64,000 nucleotides of DNA from Erysipelotrichaceae bacterium (GCA_031272515.1 JAISTR010000036.1:1-64000); one strand, 5' to 3'. Shown: positions 50,283 to 59,479, counted from the first letter of the stretch. The notes: generated from the letters alone by a model not told the origin. Numbers and translations: made by a program.

Positions 50283-50747
50283 TTAGAGAATGATGCTATT
50301 GTACTTTTCGCTGTTGTACCATCGGCGCTTCGCGTTGTCGATGCGCCAAATACCGCCTTTGCGCACAAAGACAAACAGGTATTCCGCCGCAAATTTGTTC
50401 GCGGTTTTGAAATACACTTCAGCGCGGCTTTTGTTTTTGATTTCTGCAGAGGATTCTATGGCTTGTTCAATGCCGTCAAACTTGGACGGAAAGCCAAAAT
50501 TAAACCCGCTGTAGACACGCTCTTTGTCTGTGCAGTGGTTTGCCAACAAGTGGGCATTGCTGGTATTAAACTCACGCAGCCATTTTTCGCCGTTTGCGCG
50601 GTTTTCGCTTTGCCACTTATTATAGGCATCACTTTCTGCGCGGTTTCGCAGGCTGGCATATTCCAGGGCAAAGGCAATCAGGTAAGCCTTCAATTCATCC
50701 TCAAAGCCAAACACTGCCCGGTTGGTGTCAATCTTCCCCTGATCCAT
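50283..50747 (-). CDS. NTF2-like hypothetical protein, 154 aa
   Basis: A 154-residue soluble protein. An N-terminal helix (FEDELKAYLIAFALEYASLRN) and C-terminal strands (EYLFVFVRKGGIWRIDNAKRRWY) suggest a cone-shaped NTF2-like fold, but no catalytic residues are obvious. Its C-terminal GGIWRIDNAK resembles the end of many NTF2-like domains. It lies 81 nt downstream of the ThyX-like orphan on the same strand. Function unknown. Confidence 0.65.
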   Translation of the reverse strand: MDQGKIDTNRAVFGFEDELKAYLIAFALEYASLRNRAESDAYNKWQSENRANGEKWLREFNTSNAHLLANHCTDKERVYSGFNFGFPSKFDGIEQAIESSAEIKNKSRAEVYFKTANKFAAEYLFVFVRKGGIWRIDNAKRRWYNSEKYNSIIL

Positions 50748-50828
50748 CCCAATCCCTCATTCTTTCCAATCTATTTTGAAAACTTCCTGTCTTTTTTGAT
50801 TTCAAGCTTCCAAGCGGTAATCCCGTTT

Positions 50829-51449
50829 CTATTCTTGTCCAACGATGAATTCCTTGCCATAGGGCAAATCCGCGATAAAATCGCAATAGGTATGCCACTC
50901 ATCGAGCTTGTGGTCTTTTCTGGCGTGGTATTGGTTACGCAGGGTCTCATAGGACAGGGTGACGGTGCGCAGCTGGTTGTAGCTGGTGGGTAATAACTGA
51001 ATCAAATCCCACCAATCCTGCTTGTCCTTATTTTCATTGTAGGTTAGCCGCACCTTCTCGAGATAGAGGATGGTCCGGCCCAGTACCTCGACCCCTTCCT
51101 CGCTTAAGTGCTCATGGGAGAAGTCCTCCAGGGTGAAGGCCTTGGAGTGAATCTTATGCATGGTGCTGGCGGAATTGGCGGTGGTGGCAACCTTGTAGGT
51201 ATCAAATTCCTTCCACCAGTACAGCGGCGCATCGATGTCCATGCACACAAAGATCTGGCGCAGAAACTTGCGGTGGTCGCTGCCGGCCTTGCATAAGGCC
51301 AAAGCCAGCTTGCGGTCGTTGTCCCCCAGGATGAAATTTCCGCTTTCATCAGTACTGGAATCCATCCGTCCCCAGCTGTTCATGGGGTTGCGGGCACCGC
51401 GCAGGGCATTTTCGAAGTTGTAGACGTCAGAATGACGTATTTTCAGCAT
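50829..51449 (-). CDS. hypothetical protein, weakly ThyX-like, 206 aa
   Basis: A 206-residue soluble protein. The segment CMDIDAPLYWWKEFDTYKVATTANSASTMHKI is laid out like the RHR-motif region of flavin-dependent thymidylate synthase ThyX, but the RHRxxS core is absent, so ThyX activity is unlikely. A C-terminal TLRNQYHARKDHKLDEWHTYCDFIADLPYG segment also recalls that fold. Homologues of this type are common in phages and Firmicutes. It starts 6 nt after the plsY stop on the minus strand, so they may be co-transcribed. Confidence 0.65.
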   Translation of the reverse strand: MLKIRHSDVYNFENALRGARNPMNSWGRMDSSTDESGNFILGDNDRKLALALCKAGSDHRKFLRQIFVCMDIDAPLYWWKEFDTYKVATTANSASTMHKIHSKAFTLEDFSHEHLSEEGVEVLGRTILYLEKVRLTYNENKDKQDWWDLIQLLPTSYNQLRTVTLSYETLRNQYHARKDHKLDEWHTYCDFIADLPYGKEFIVGQE

Positions 51450-51455
51450 ACCTGA

Positions 51456-52079
51456 TTACTCCTTTTTCTTTCTATCCAGCCAGGTAATCTTGCGCTCCGT
51501 GCCCCCCAGAATGCGCGAGATATTGCCATGGTGGCGCAGGATGACCAGTAAAACCATGGCACAAAGACAAATCTGTACATGAATATCGCCTTGCAGAAAA
51601 GACAGCACGGCGGCCAGCGCCAGGGAAACCATGGCCGCCAGCGAGACCATTTTAAACAGGACCAAGAGAATAAGGAAGACCGCAAGCGGAATGACAAACA
51701 GCAATACAAAGTGCGGGGTCAGAAAAATCGACACCCCCAAGAGATAGCCGAAGGTGGTGGCGACGCCCTTGCCGCCCTTGAATTTGGCGAAAATCGGGAA
51801 ACAGTGGCCCAAAACACAGGCCAAGCCGGAATAGGCGGCGATGATCGGGTCAAACAGGGAAATCCCCCAGACCACAAAAAAAGCCTTGAGCGCATCCAGA
51901 ACGATGACGCTGATCCCGGCCCGCTTGCCCAGTACCCGGCCGGCATTGGAGCCGCCGAGGTTGTGGGAGCCATGCTCACGCACATCCGTATGATAGAACA
52001 CCTTGCCGATGACCAAAGCCCAGGGCACCGAGCCAAACAGATACGATATCAGCATGTACAGTATGACCACAGGTTTCAC
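51456..52079 (-). CDS. plsY: acyl-phosphate glycerol-3-phosphate acyltransferase
   Basis: PlsY adds the first acyl chain to glycerol 3-phosphate in phospholipid synthesis. The 207-residue protein has about six or seven membrane helices and the family motifs SYLFGSVPWALVIGK, GSHNLGGSNAGRVLG and the later GLACVLGHCFPIFAKFKGGKGVAT. Length is normal. It is divergent from ruvA, with 57 bp between the starts. Confidence 0.95.
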   Translation of the reverse strand: MKPVVILYMLISYLFGSVPWALVIGKVFYHTDVREHGSHNLGGSNAGRVLGKRAGISVIVLDALKAFFVVWGISLFDPIIAAYSGLACVLGHCFPIFAKFKGGKGVATTFGYLLGVSIFLTPHFVLLFVIPLAVFLILLVLFKMVSLAAMVSLALAAVLSFLQGDIHVQICLCAMVLLVILRHHGNISRILGGTERKITWLDRKKKE

Positions 52080-52082
52080 CTC

Positions 52083-52113
52083 AGCACTATTTTAGCACAG
52101 CATAGTGCTATAA
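52083..52113. promoter_or_regulatory. ruvA promoter with inverted repeat
   Basis: AGCACTAT (52083-52090) and ATAGTGCT (52102-52109) are perfect arms 11 nt apart; the second overlaps TGCTATAAT, the extended -10 of ruvA (TATAAT 52108-52113). It does not match the Firmicutes LexA box. It lies in the 57-bp plsY/ruvA gap. Confidence 0.6.
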
Positions 52114-52136
52114 TTTAAAAAACAGGAGAGAAAACC

Positions 52137-52715
52137 ATGTACGCTTTCATCAAAGGAATTGTTGCCGGCAAAAATGCGGACAGCGTCGTCATAGAAAACA
52201 ACGGCATCGGCTATCAGATTGCCTATCCCAAGCCGGAAAGGCTCAGCATAGGGGAGGAAGTGCTGATTTATACCTACCTGGTTGTGCGGGAGGAAGAGTT
52301 TTCCCTGTATGGCTTTGGCAATCAAAAAGAGAAAGAATTGTTCTTGAATTTAATTTCGGTGAAGGGAGTCGGGGCAAAAACTGCTATGTTAATATTAGGG
52401 GCTGCCAGAACCGAAGAGCTCTACACCGCCATCTCCCTGGGCAATCTGACCTATCTCAAAGGTCTGCCGGGCATCGGGGCCAAGACCGCCAGCCAGATCT
52501 TATTGGATTTAAAAGGCAAACTGGTTCAGGAAGAGAGTGCACCTTCTGCCAATCCTTTATTGAATGATGCCACCAGCGCCTTAAGGGCGATGGGGTTTAA
52601 GGCGAGCGAACTGCAGGCGATTGCCAAGGACCTTCAGGCTTCCAATGAAAAGAGTGTAGACGGATTAGTGAAACTGGGCTTGCGGCTGATGCAGCGCCGT
52701 AAAGGTGGATTATGA
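52137..52715 (+). CDS. ruvA: Holliday-junction DNA helicase subunit RuvA
   Basis: RuvA binds four-way junctions and loads RuvB. The 192-residue protein has the N-terminal OB domain ([25 protein letters not shown]), helix-hairpin-helix repeats ([20 protein letters not shown] and [23 protein letters not shown]) and a C-terminal domain that contacts RuvB. GAGAGAAAACC precedes it. Its stop overlaps ruvB by 4 nt. Confidence 0.96.
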   Translation: MYAFIKGIVAGKNADSVVIENNGIGYQIAYPKPERLSIGEEVLIYTYLVVREEEFSLYGFGNQKEKELFLNLISVKGVGAKTAMLILGAARTEELYTAISLGNLTYLKGLPGIGAKTASQILLDLKGKLVQEESAPSANPLLNDATSALRAMGFKASELQAIAKDLQASNEKSVDGLVKLGLRLMQRRKGGL

Positions 52716-53731
52716 GTGAAAGAATCGTCAGTCAGGAATTAATGAAGAGCGAGGATGAATCCTCGCTGCGTCCCGCATCTCTGGATGAGTATGTCGGACA
52801 GCAGGGTCTCAAGGACAACTTCCGGATTTTTATCCAGGCGGCCAAAAGCCGCAGTGAGACCCTGGATCACGTGCTGTTATACGGGCCTCCCGGTTTGGGG
52901 AAAACCACCTTGGCTTATATTCTGGCCAATGAGATGGGATCCCAGATTCGGGTGACCTCCGGCCCTTCGATTGAGCGGACCGGGGATTTGGCCGCGATTT
53001 TATCGTCGCTGGAAGCGGGGGACCTGTTATTTATCGATGAGATCCACCGCCTGCCCAAGGCGGTGGAGGAAGTGCTCTATCCGGCGATGGAGGATTTCTG
53101 CATCGACATCGTGATGGGCGCGCAGGCTTCCGTGCGCTCCATACGCATCGACCTGCCACCCTTTACCCTGGTCGGGGCGACAACCCGGGCCGGGGATTTG
53201 ACCTCGCCTTTGCGCGACCGCTTTGGCATCGTCAACAAGCTGGAGTACTACAGCCAGGACGAGTTGGCGCAGATCATCCGGCGGACCTCCCGGGTACTGG
53301 ATTCCCCCATTGAGGAGGAGGCAGTGCAGGAGCTGGCAAAGCGCAGCCGCGGCACACCCCGGATTGCCAACCGCCTGTTTCGCCGGGTCCGGGACTTTGC
53401 GCAGGTGCTAAATGACGGTCAAATCGACCAAAAGATTGCCGGCGAAGCTTTGGACCGCTTGCACATCGATGCCTTGGGGCTGGATGATGTGGACCTGCGC
53501 TATCTCAAAGGCATTATCGAGCGCTTCAAGGGCGGTCCGGTGGGGCTGGAGGCGATTGCTTCCTCAATCTCGGAGGAACCGATGACGCTGGAGGATGTCT
53601 ATGAACCTTATTTGCTTCAAATCGGGTTTATCAACCGGACACCTCGGGGCAGGGTGGTGACCCCAAAGGCTTATGAGCACTTGAAAATCAGCTATATGAA
53701 TGATTTGTTTACCCAGGATACCGGGATTTAA
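52712..53731 (+). CDS. ruvB: Holliday-junction DNA helicase RuvB
   Basis: RuvB is the hexameric motor for branch migration. The 339-residue AAA+ protein has [12 protein letters not shown], Walker [10 protein letters not shown], Walker [11 protein letters not shown], sensor 1 [18 protein letters not shown] and the C-terminal winged helix ([13 protein letters not shown]). It is co-translated with ruvA; its stop overlaps the convergent HAD gene by 4 nt. Confidence 0.97.
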   Translation: MSERIVSQELMKSEDESSLRPASLDEYVGQQGLKDNFRIFIQAAKSRSETLDHVLLYGPPGLGKTTLAYILANEMGSQIRVTSGPSIERTGDLAAILSSLEAGDLLFIDEIHRLPKAVEEVLYPAMEDFCIDIVMGAQASVRSIRIDLPPFTLVGATTRAGDLTSPLRDRFGIVNKLEYYSQDELAQIIRRTSRVLDSPIEEEAVQELAKRSRGTPRIANRLFRRVRDFAQVLNDGQIDQKIAGEALDRLHIDALGLDDVDLRYLKGIIERFKGGPVGLEAIASSISEEPMTLEDVYEPYLLQIGFINRTPRGRVVTPKAYEHLKISYMNDLFTQDTGI

Positions 53732-54381
53732 AAAAGCAGCTTGGCCAAGTCTTCCGGCTGATAGAGCAGATAGTCGGCATTTGACCTAAAGAAGTCCAGA
53801 ATCGTTTGGCTTTGTGGGATATAGCAGTTGGCCGCAAAGGGGACTTTGGCCGCTTTGGCCATTTTGTATCCGGCAAAACCGTCATCCACAACCAGACACT
53901 CCTCTGGCGCCAAAGAAAAGCGCAAAAGGATTTCGTCAACGGCAAAGGATGATGGTTTTCTTTTGTCCTTTGGCAGTTCCCAGCCATAGATGGCCTGCGG
54001 CAGAAAGTCGAAGTGATGGCGGTAATCGCGCTCAATGGTGTCTCTATAGGAAAGGGAAACCACACAGAGGATGCCGCCTTTATTCACAAAGCGGGTCAGT
54101 ATCTCTTTTAGTCCGCATAAAAGCTCGGGGATATGGGTGCTGGTCCACTTGCGCCAGATTTCCAGCTCCAATTGTAATTCTTTTGGTGTGAAATGAAAGA
54201 TGTCTTCGCACATGGCCAGAAAACCAGGCTGGAAATTATATGCCATGAACTCTTCGAAGGACAACTCCAACCCCGGTCGAAGGATGCTTAGCGTTTCCAG
54301 AAAAGCCGGATAGTGAATTTCTTTGGAACTGTTGACCAGCGTATCATCGTGATCGAGGATCAGGCAGCGGACTTTGTTCAT
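53728..54381 (-). CDS. HAD-superfamily hydrolase, probably leaderless
   Basis: A 217-residue HAD phosphatase with motif I DHDDTLV, a helical cap, motif II region [10 protein letters not shown] and motif [19 protein letters not shown]. Start at 54381 ([14 protein letters not shown]) is the natural HAD N-terminus. A -10 TATAAT (54389-54394) ends only 7 nt before this ATG, with TTTCAC 17 nt further up, and no SD is seen, so the mRNA probably begins at or next to the start codon. Longer frames upstream have no SD either. Confidence 0.78.
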   Translation of the reverse strand: MNKVRCLILDHDDTLVNSSKEIHYPAFLETLSILRPGLELSFEEFMAYNFQPGFLAMCEDIFHFTPKELQLELEIWRKWTSTHIPELLCGLKEILTRFVNKGGILCVVSLSYRDTIERDYRHHFDFLPQAIYGWELPKDKRKPSSFAVDEILLRFSLAPEECLVVDDGFAGYKMAKAAKVPFAANCYIPQSQTILDFFRSNADYLLYQPEDLAKLLF

Positions 54382-54388
54382 GAAGATT

Positions 54389-54417
54389 ATTATAAGGGAA
54401 AGAGGAACAATGTGAAA
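54389..54417 (-). promoter_or_regulatory. promoter of the leaderless HAD gene
   Basis: On the minus strand TTTCAC (54412-54417), a 17-nt spacer and TATAAT (54389-54394). Confidence 0.6.
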
Positions 54418-54440
54418 GAACCATGGCATAAAGCGTAAAT

Positions 54441-54514
54441 AAAACCGGGAAAGCCGCAGGGGCAGTTCCATGCTGAAAGGCGCGTAAAAAGCGCAGCCAA
54501 ACCCCGGTTTTTTT
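54441..54514. other. long stem-loop between HAD and murG
   Basis: AAAACCGGG and CCCCGGTTTTTTT bracket about 52 nt that includes GCGC-GTAAAAA-GCGC. It could be a terminator reading either way or part of a small RNA; no promoter is evident for the latter. Confidence 0.4.
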
Positions 54515-54550
54515 GATTTTTCAAGAAAAACGCGGAAATCCTGCTTTTTC

Positions 54551-54559
54551 TGCTATAAT
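54551..54559 (+). promoter_or_regulatory. murG promoter (extended -10)
   Basis: TGCTATAAT at 54551-54559, 25 nt before the ATG; -35 not clear. Confidence 0.65.
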
Positions 54560-54583
54560 TGGATAGCGAAAAGGGGTGAGTCT

Positions 54584-55684
54584 ATGCGCGTGTGCATCGC
54601 AACCGGGGGCACCGGAGGTCATATCTACCCGGCCATCGCACTTGCACAAAAACTGAAAGAAGACGATCCAGACAACCGGATTCTATTTTTGGGAACAAAG
54701 AATCATATGGAGTCTGTGCTGGTACCACAGGCTGGTTTTGACTTTCTGGCAACCCGCGGCCGCGGTTTACGCGGCAACCCGATACAAAAAGCAATGGCGG
54801 TGTTTGGCTGGTGGACAGCCAGCCGCCAATTAAAAAAACAGCTGAAAGAGTTTAAACCGCAGGTGCTGATTGGCTTTGGCGGCTATGCCAGCGTGCCGGC
54901 AGTGCTGGCGCTGAAGGGACAGTGTCCGGTTTTTCTGCATGAACAAAACGCTTTCCCGGGCAAAGCCAACCGTTTTCTGGCCCGCTATGCCCAAAAGGTC
55001 ATCACCTGCTATCCGGAAGCAGAACAATACTTCCCCAAAGACAAGGTTGTACTATTAGGCAATCCCCGGGCGAGCATCGCCGCCGCTTTACAAAAGAAGG
55101 ATGATGCTTTACAAAAGAAGGAGGATGCCTTCTTTAAGCAATACCAGCTCAACCCCAAAGAGAAGCTCTTATTCGCTTTTATGGGCTCGCAGGGCTCAGA
55201 GAGCGTCAATGAGATGCTGGTGGAGGTCTTTTCAAAACCGCTGGGGGCACAGGTTCTCTACGCCACCGGCAAGGCCCACTATGATCTGATCAAAAGCAAA
55301 TTGCCAGATTCCAAATCACGCAAAGTCGTTGACTATGTCGATGGCATCAAGGCCATGGCCAATGCCGATTTGATATTGGCCAGGGGCGGAGCGACCAGCG
55401 CCGCTGAAATCGCGGCTTTGGGCAAAGCCAGTGTGATTATCCCCAGCCCCTATGTGCCCGATGATGCCCAGGTGAAAAACACCCGGTACTTGAGTGAGGC
55501 CGGGGCTGCTGTAATGCTTGAGGAGAAAAAGCTCAGTGTCCAAAGCCTCTGGCAAACCCTTTCCGATTTAATCCAGGATGACATAAAAAGAAGTACAATG
55601 GCAGCCAAAGCCAAGGCTTTGGGCAAACCCCAGGCCTGTTCTGATATAATCAGTCTGTTGAAAGCGAGCATCAGCCATGGATAG
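54584..55684 (+). CDS. murG: UDP-GlcNAc:undecaprenyl-PP-MurNAc-pentapeptide transferase
   Basis: MurG adds GlcNAc to lipid I, making lipid II. The 366-residue GT28 enzyme has GGTGGHIYPAIALA near the start, GFGGYASVPA, HEQNAFPGKANRFLA, and the C-terminal RGGATSAAEIAALGKASVIIPSPY. A 21-bp tandem duplication encodes ALQKKDD-ALQKKED at about residues 168-181. The next gene overlaps its end by 8 nt. It lies about 23 kb from the rest of the wall cluster in this window. Confidence 0.96.
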   Translation: MRVCIATGGTGGHIYPAIALAQKLKEDDPDNRILFLGTKNHMESVLVPQAGFDFLATRGRGLRGNPIQKAMAVFGWWTASRQLKKQLKEFKPQVLIGFGGYASVPAVLALKGQCPVFLHEQNAFPGKANRFLARYAQKVITCYPEAEQYFPKDKVVLLGNPRASIAAALQKKDDALQKKEDAFFKQYQLNPKEKLLFAFMGSQGSESVNEMLVEVFSKPLGAQVLYATGKAHYDLIKSKLPDSKSRKVVDYVDGIKAMANADLILARGGATSAAEIAALGKASVIIPSPYVPDDAQVKNTRYLSEAGAAVMLEEKKLSVQSLWQTLSDLIQDDIKRSTMAAKAKALGKPQACSDIISLLKASISHG

Positions 55685-56582
55685 AAAGATCTACACAAAC
55701 CTCGAACAGTATGGGGATATGGTTTACGGCGGCTCCTTCGGGGACCTGACGACTTTTCGGGTTGGCGGTACCTACGATGCCTTGATCTATCCCAAAAACC
55801 AGCTGGCGCTGGAAGAGCTTTTGCATCAGATCAGAAAACACTCGATTCCCTATAAACTGATTGGCAAGGGCTCCAATCTGTTGTGCTCAGACCGTCACTA
55901 TGAAGGCTTGGTAATCCGCCTTGATAAATATTTCCACTCGGTTTTCTTTGATGAAGAGAGCGTGACGGCGCAAGCCGGAGCCTCCATCATCGCTTTGTCC
56001 TATGAAGCGGCAGGCAGGGGTTTAAGCGGCCTGGAATTTGCCTCCGGGATTCCCGGCACTGTCGGCGGCGCGGTATTTATGAATGCCGGTGCCTACAAGA
56101 GCTGTGTCAAGGATATCCTGCAGGAGGTCCTGGTCTATCATGACGGTTTTTGTGACTGGATGGCTGCCGAAGAGCTGCAGCTGGACTACCGTACTTCCAT
56201 CTTCTCGCTCAAACCGGACTGGCTGATTCTGGCAGCCCGCTTTGTTTTAAAAACCAATGACCCGGAAACCATCAATGCGCTCATGCAGCATCGCCGCATG
56301 GCGCGCATTGCCAACCAACCACTGGAATACCCCAGTGCCGGCAGTGTCTTCCGCAATTTTCCCGACCAGCCTGCCTGGCAGCTGTTGGAAGGGGTGGGGC
56401 TGCGTTCCTATACCATCGGCGGCGCCCGCTTCTCGGAAAAGCACTGCAACTTCATCATCAACGGCGGCAAGGCCAAGGCCAGTGATATCGAGCGCTTGAT
56501 GCAGGAGGCCAAAAGGCGGGTACGCGAAGCCTATGGCATCGAACTGATTGCCGAGATCGAAAGGTTTAACTGGGATGAGTGA
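55677..56582 (+). CDS. murB: UDP-N-acetylenolpyruvoylglucosamine reductase
   Basis: MurB reduces UDP-GlcNAc-enolpyruvate to UDP-MurNAc with FAD and NADPH. The 301-residue type II (Firmicutes) enzyme has the FAD motifs IGKGSNLLCSD and GLEFASGIPGTVGGAVFMNAGAY, YRTSIF with the catalytic Ser region later in YPSAGSVFRNF, and KHCNFIINGGKAKASDI. It overlaps murG by 8 nt and ftsQ by 8 nt. Confidence 0.95.
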   Translation: MDRKIYTNLEQYGDMVYGGSFGDLTTFRVGGTYDALIYPKNQLALEELLHQIRKHSIPYKLIGKGSNLLCSDRHYEGLVIRLDKYFHSVFFDEESVTAQAGASIIALSYEAAGRGLSGLEFASGIPGTVGGAVFMNAGAYKSCVKDILQEVLVYHDGFCDWMAAEELQLDYRTSIFSLKPDWLILAARFVLKTNDPETINALMQHRRMARIANQPLEYPSAGSVFRNFPDQPAWQLLEGVGLRSYTIGGARFSEKHCNFIINGGKAKASDIERLMQEAKRRVREAYGIELIAEIERFNWDE

Positions 56583-57378
56583 AAACCAAGCGGTCGAACG
56601 CTTCTTTCGCAAACCGCTGTCCCCCGAGCAAACGGCAGCCCGGCACAAGCGCCGGCGGCTGTTTCTGGTCTTTCTGTTTCTTTTATTGGTATTGACTTCC
56701 GGCTTTCTTTATCTGATTTCACCGCTGGCCAGGCTCAAGCTGGTGGTGGTGAACGGCAACCAGCTGTTAAGCAGAGAGTACATACTGGATGTGATTGATT
56801 TAAAAGACAAGGAGATTTTCTTTTTGTTATCACAGTCCGGGATTGCCAAGAAACTGGAGCAGGACCCCTTAATCGCGGATGCGATTGTCACCAAGAGCAG
56901 CGACAACACCCTGGTGGTCACCATCGTCGAGCAGGACATCATCGGCTACCGCAACTATGAGGAATTCTCCTTTCTGTTGGCCAATGGCGAGGTCATACCC
57001 TTTGAAGAAAGGTTCGCATCGTTATTGCCCTATATTCCCTATATCTCCGGCTTTGTCGGAGAGGAGCTGGAAGGAAGGCTGATTCGGGCCTTCAGTGTGC
57101 TCGACCCGCAGATCCGCTTATTGATTGCCGAGGTGCACCAGGTACAGGTCTCCTATGATGACAAGCTGGCGGAGATTCTGATGCAGGATGGCAACCGCAT
57201 CTATTCCAGCCTCAATTCCTTTGCCTCTTTGAACTACTACTTTGAAATTGTGAATGCCCTGCGGGTGGAAAACTCCTGCATCACCATCGATGAAATCACC
57301 GGGGACGCCTTCTCGCAGTCCTGTGACCTGCTGAACCAAGAGCAACAGGTGCAGGAAGAGGGTGAACCGCAAGAATGA
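56575..57378 (+). CDS. ftsQ: division protein DivIB/FtsQ
   Basis: A 267-residue bitopic protein. A basic cytoplasmic N-terminus (AARHKRRRLF) precedes one membrane helix (about 37-56), then a POTRA domain (VVVNGNQLLSREYILDVIDL...) and a beta domain, with an acidic Gln-rich tail. It joins FtsL and DivIC at the septum. Start at 56575 (ATGAGTGA overlapping the murB stop) is preferred to an in-frame ATG at 56548 inside murB. The murG-murB-divIB order is typical of Firmicutes. Confidence 0.92.
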   Translation: MSENQAVERFFRKPLSPEQTAARHKRRRLFLVFLFLLLVLTSGFLYLISPLARLKLVVVNGNQLLSREYILDVIDLKDKEIFFLLSQSGIAKKLEQDPLIADAIVTKSSDNTLVVTIVEQDIIGYRNYEEFSFLLANGEVIPFEERFASLLPYIPYISGFVGEELEGRLIRAFSVLDPQIRLLIAEVHQVQVSYDDKLAEILMQDGNRIYSSLNSFASLNYYFEIVNALRVENSCITIDEITGDAFSQSCDLLNQEQQVQEEGEPQE

Positions 57379-57404
57379 AAATTGCGCCAAAAGGGTAAAA
57401 GTAT

Positions 57405-57433
57405 TTGAAAAAGCCTTGCACTTTGCATATAAT
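57405..57433 (+). promoter_or_regulatory. promoter of the Asp23-DAK2-recG-rnc-gal operon
   Basis: TTGAAA at 57405-57410, a 17-nt spacer and TATAAT at 57428-57433. Confidence 0.85.
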
Positions 57434-57459
57434 ACAGTCACGTAAGGAGAAACAAGCCT

Positions 57460-57819
57460 ATGCCAATCGAAAGCAACACCAAATTAGGGAATATCCAAAT
57501 CTCAAAAGAAGCAATCGCTGCCCTGACCGGCGGTATTGTTTCCGAATGCTATGGCGTGGTCGGCATGGCTTCCCAGAAGTTTTTGAAGGACGGCCTGGCG
57601 GAATTGCTCAAGAAGGAAAACTATGGCCGCGGCATTGTTGTGAAGCAGGTTGCCGGCGGCATTCAGCTGGACTTATACATCGTGGTCAGCTATGGCGTGC
57701 GCATTTCGCAGGTGACCACCGAGATCCAATCCCGGGTGAAATATGAACTGGAGCGCTATCTGGACGAAAAGCTCACAGCGGTGAACGTGTTTGTTCAGGG
57801 CATCAGGGTGATGAGTTAA
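57460..57819 (+). CDS. Asp23/Gls24-family protein
   Basis: A 119-residue Asp23/Gls24 protein (YloU type). The family occurs next to DAK2 fatty-acid kinases in Firmicutes; some members act in alkaline stress and envelope integrity. The conserved run includes LGNIQISKEAIAALTGGIVSECYGVVGMA and a C-terminal VFVQGIRV. It lacks a membrane segment. SD AAGGAG. It ends 1 nt before the kinase gene. Confidence 0.92.
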   Translation: MPIESNTKLGNIQISKEAIAALTGGIVSECYGVVGMASQKFLKDGLAELLKKENYGRGIVVKQVAGGIQLDLYIVVSYGVRISQVTTEIQSRVKYELERYLDEKLTAVNVFVQGIRVMS

Positions 57820-57820
57820 T

Positions 57821-59452
57821 ATGAAAACCTTAAATGGCGTGACCTTTTTGAAGATGCTGGAAGGGGCGAAGAACCACCTGGCCAACGTGCACAGTCAGAT
57901 CGATGCCCTCAACGTCTTCCCGGTTCCCGACGGGGATACCGGTACCAATATGAACCTGACCTTTCAAAGCGGCTATCAAAATGCCGCCGGGATCGGCAGT
58001 GAACAGCTGGGCGAGATCGCCCAGGCCTTTTCCAAAGGCCTTTTGATGGGAGCCCGGGGGAACTCCGGGGTCATCCTGTCGCAGATCTTCCGCGGCTTTG
58101 CGCAATCGGTGGCAGGGCAGGACCAGGTCGATGCCGGTCAGCTTTCCCAGGCCTTTCTGCAAGGCGGGATCGTCGCCTACCGTTCGGTCATGCGGCCGGT
58201 GGAGGGCACGATATTAACAGTCATCCGCGAGAGTGCGGAGATGGGCATCCACTACATCAACACCCATCCGCAGGCGGATGTCTCCGACTACTTTACCAAT
58301 CTGTGGACCGAAGCCCAGAAATCACTGGAATATACCCCGGAACTCTTACCAATCTTAAAAGAGGTCGGGGTAGTGGACAGCGGCGGCAGCGGTCTGGTGG
58401 CCATCTTTGATGCCTTTTTGCGCACTTTAAACGGGGAGACCATCGAAGCCAATGCGACATTAAGTCAGGTCGGCAATGTCCAAAGTCTGATAGAGAGCGA
58501 TGAATTCGGCTATTGCACCGAGTTTATCATTAAGCTGGATGCGAAGTCGGTAAAGAAGTTCAAAGCCGAGAAGATGGTCCAGCAACTGGAGCGCATGGGC
58601 AATTCCCTGGTTGTGGTCCAGGATGAGGACTTGGTCAAGGTCCATGTCCACACCCTGACTCCCGGCGATGCCCTCAACCTGGCGCAGCGCCATGGTGAAT
58701 TTTTGAAAATCAAAATCGAAAACATGACCCAGCAGCACGAGCACCTGATACTGGAGGGCAGTGTACCGCAGCCGGTTGAGCAAGCAAAAAAAACCAAGCC
58801 GTATGGCATCATCAGCGTGGCAGCCGGGGAAGGCTTAGCCAGCTATTTCAAACAGCTGCGGGTGGATGTTGTCATCTCTGGCGGCCAGACGATGAACCCT
58901 TCCACCGAGGACTTCGTCGCGGCAATCAAGAAACTGGATGCCAAGACCGTCTTTGTCCTTCCCAATAACAGCAACATTATCTTGGCGGCCAAGCAGGCCG
59001 CGGAGGTTTTAGAGGACCGCGACATCGTGGTTTTGGAGACCCGCACGATACCCCAGGGGATCGCCGCCTGCATCGCCTTCAACCCCCAATGGGACAAAGA
59101 GGAGAACCTTGAGGAAATCAACCGGGCGATCAGCCATGTCAAAAGCGGGCAGGTTACCTATGCCATTAAGGACACCTCCTTTGACGGCATTGCCATCAAC
59201 AAGGGGGACTTCATGGGCATCCTGGAGAAGAACATCGTCTGTGCCCAGAAATCGCGTTTGAGTGTGGTGAAGAAACTGATCAGTAAGGCCATGGATGAGG
59301 AGGCGGAAATCGTCACCCTGATCAGCGGCGAGGGCGTCAGTGACAGCCAGGCCCAGCAGGTGGTGGATTATATTCTTAAGAACTACCCCGTGGAAGTGGA
59401 ACTGGTCAAGGGCGACCAGCCGGTATATTCGTTTCTGTTTGGCATTGAATAA
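57821..59452 (+). CDS. fakA: DAK2-domain fatty acid kinase (FakA/YloV type)
   Basis: FakA phosphorylates fatty acids held by FakB, feeding PlsX/PlsY. The 543-residue protein has the DAK2 ATP-binding domain (PVPDGDTGTNMNLTFQSG, GARGNSGVILSQIFRGF, VDSGGSGL) and a C-terminal DegV-like FakA_C part. Length is normal for the family. plsY is in the same window, which fits an exogenous fatty acid pathway; no fakB or plsX is seen here. Confidence 0.92.
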   Translation: MKTLNGVTFLKMLEGAKNHLANVHSQIDALNVFPVPDGDTGTNMNLTFQSGYQNAAGIGSEQLGEIAQAFSKGLLMGARGNSGVILSQIFRGFAQSVAGQDQVDAGQLSQAFLQGGIVAYRSVMRPVEGTILTVIRESAEMGIHYINTHPQADVSDYFTNLWTEAQKSLEYTPELLPILKEVGVVDSGGSGLVAIFDAFLRTLNGETIEANATLSQVGNVQSLIESDEFGYCTEFIIKLDAKSVKKFKAEKMVQQLERMGNSLVVVQDEDLVKVHVHTLTPGDALNLAQRHGEFLKIKIENMTQQHEHLILEGSVPQPVEQAKKTKPYGIISVAAGEGLASYFKQLRVDVVISGGQTMNPSTEDFVAAIKKLDAKTVFVLPNNSNIILAAKQAAEVLEDRDIVVLETRTIPQGIAACIAFNPQWDKEENLEEINRAISHVKSGQVTYAIKDTSFDGIAINKGDFMGILEKNIVCAQKSRLSVVKKLISKAMDEEAEIVTLISGEGVSDSQAQQVVDYILKNYPVEVELVKGDQPVYSFLFGIE

Positions 59453-59459
59453 AGGAGAG

Positions 59460-59479
59460 GCCGCCTGTTGGCGGCTTTT
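59460..59479 (+). terminator. hairpin between fakA and recG
   Basis: GCCGCC-TGTT-GGCGGC then TTTTATC. It could attenuate downstream transcription, or sequester the SD of recG just upstream (AAAGGAGAGG). Confidence 0.6.
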
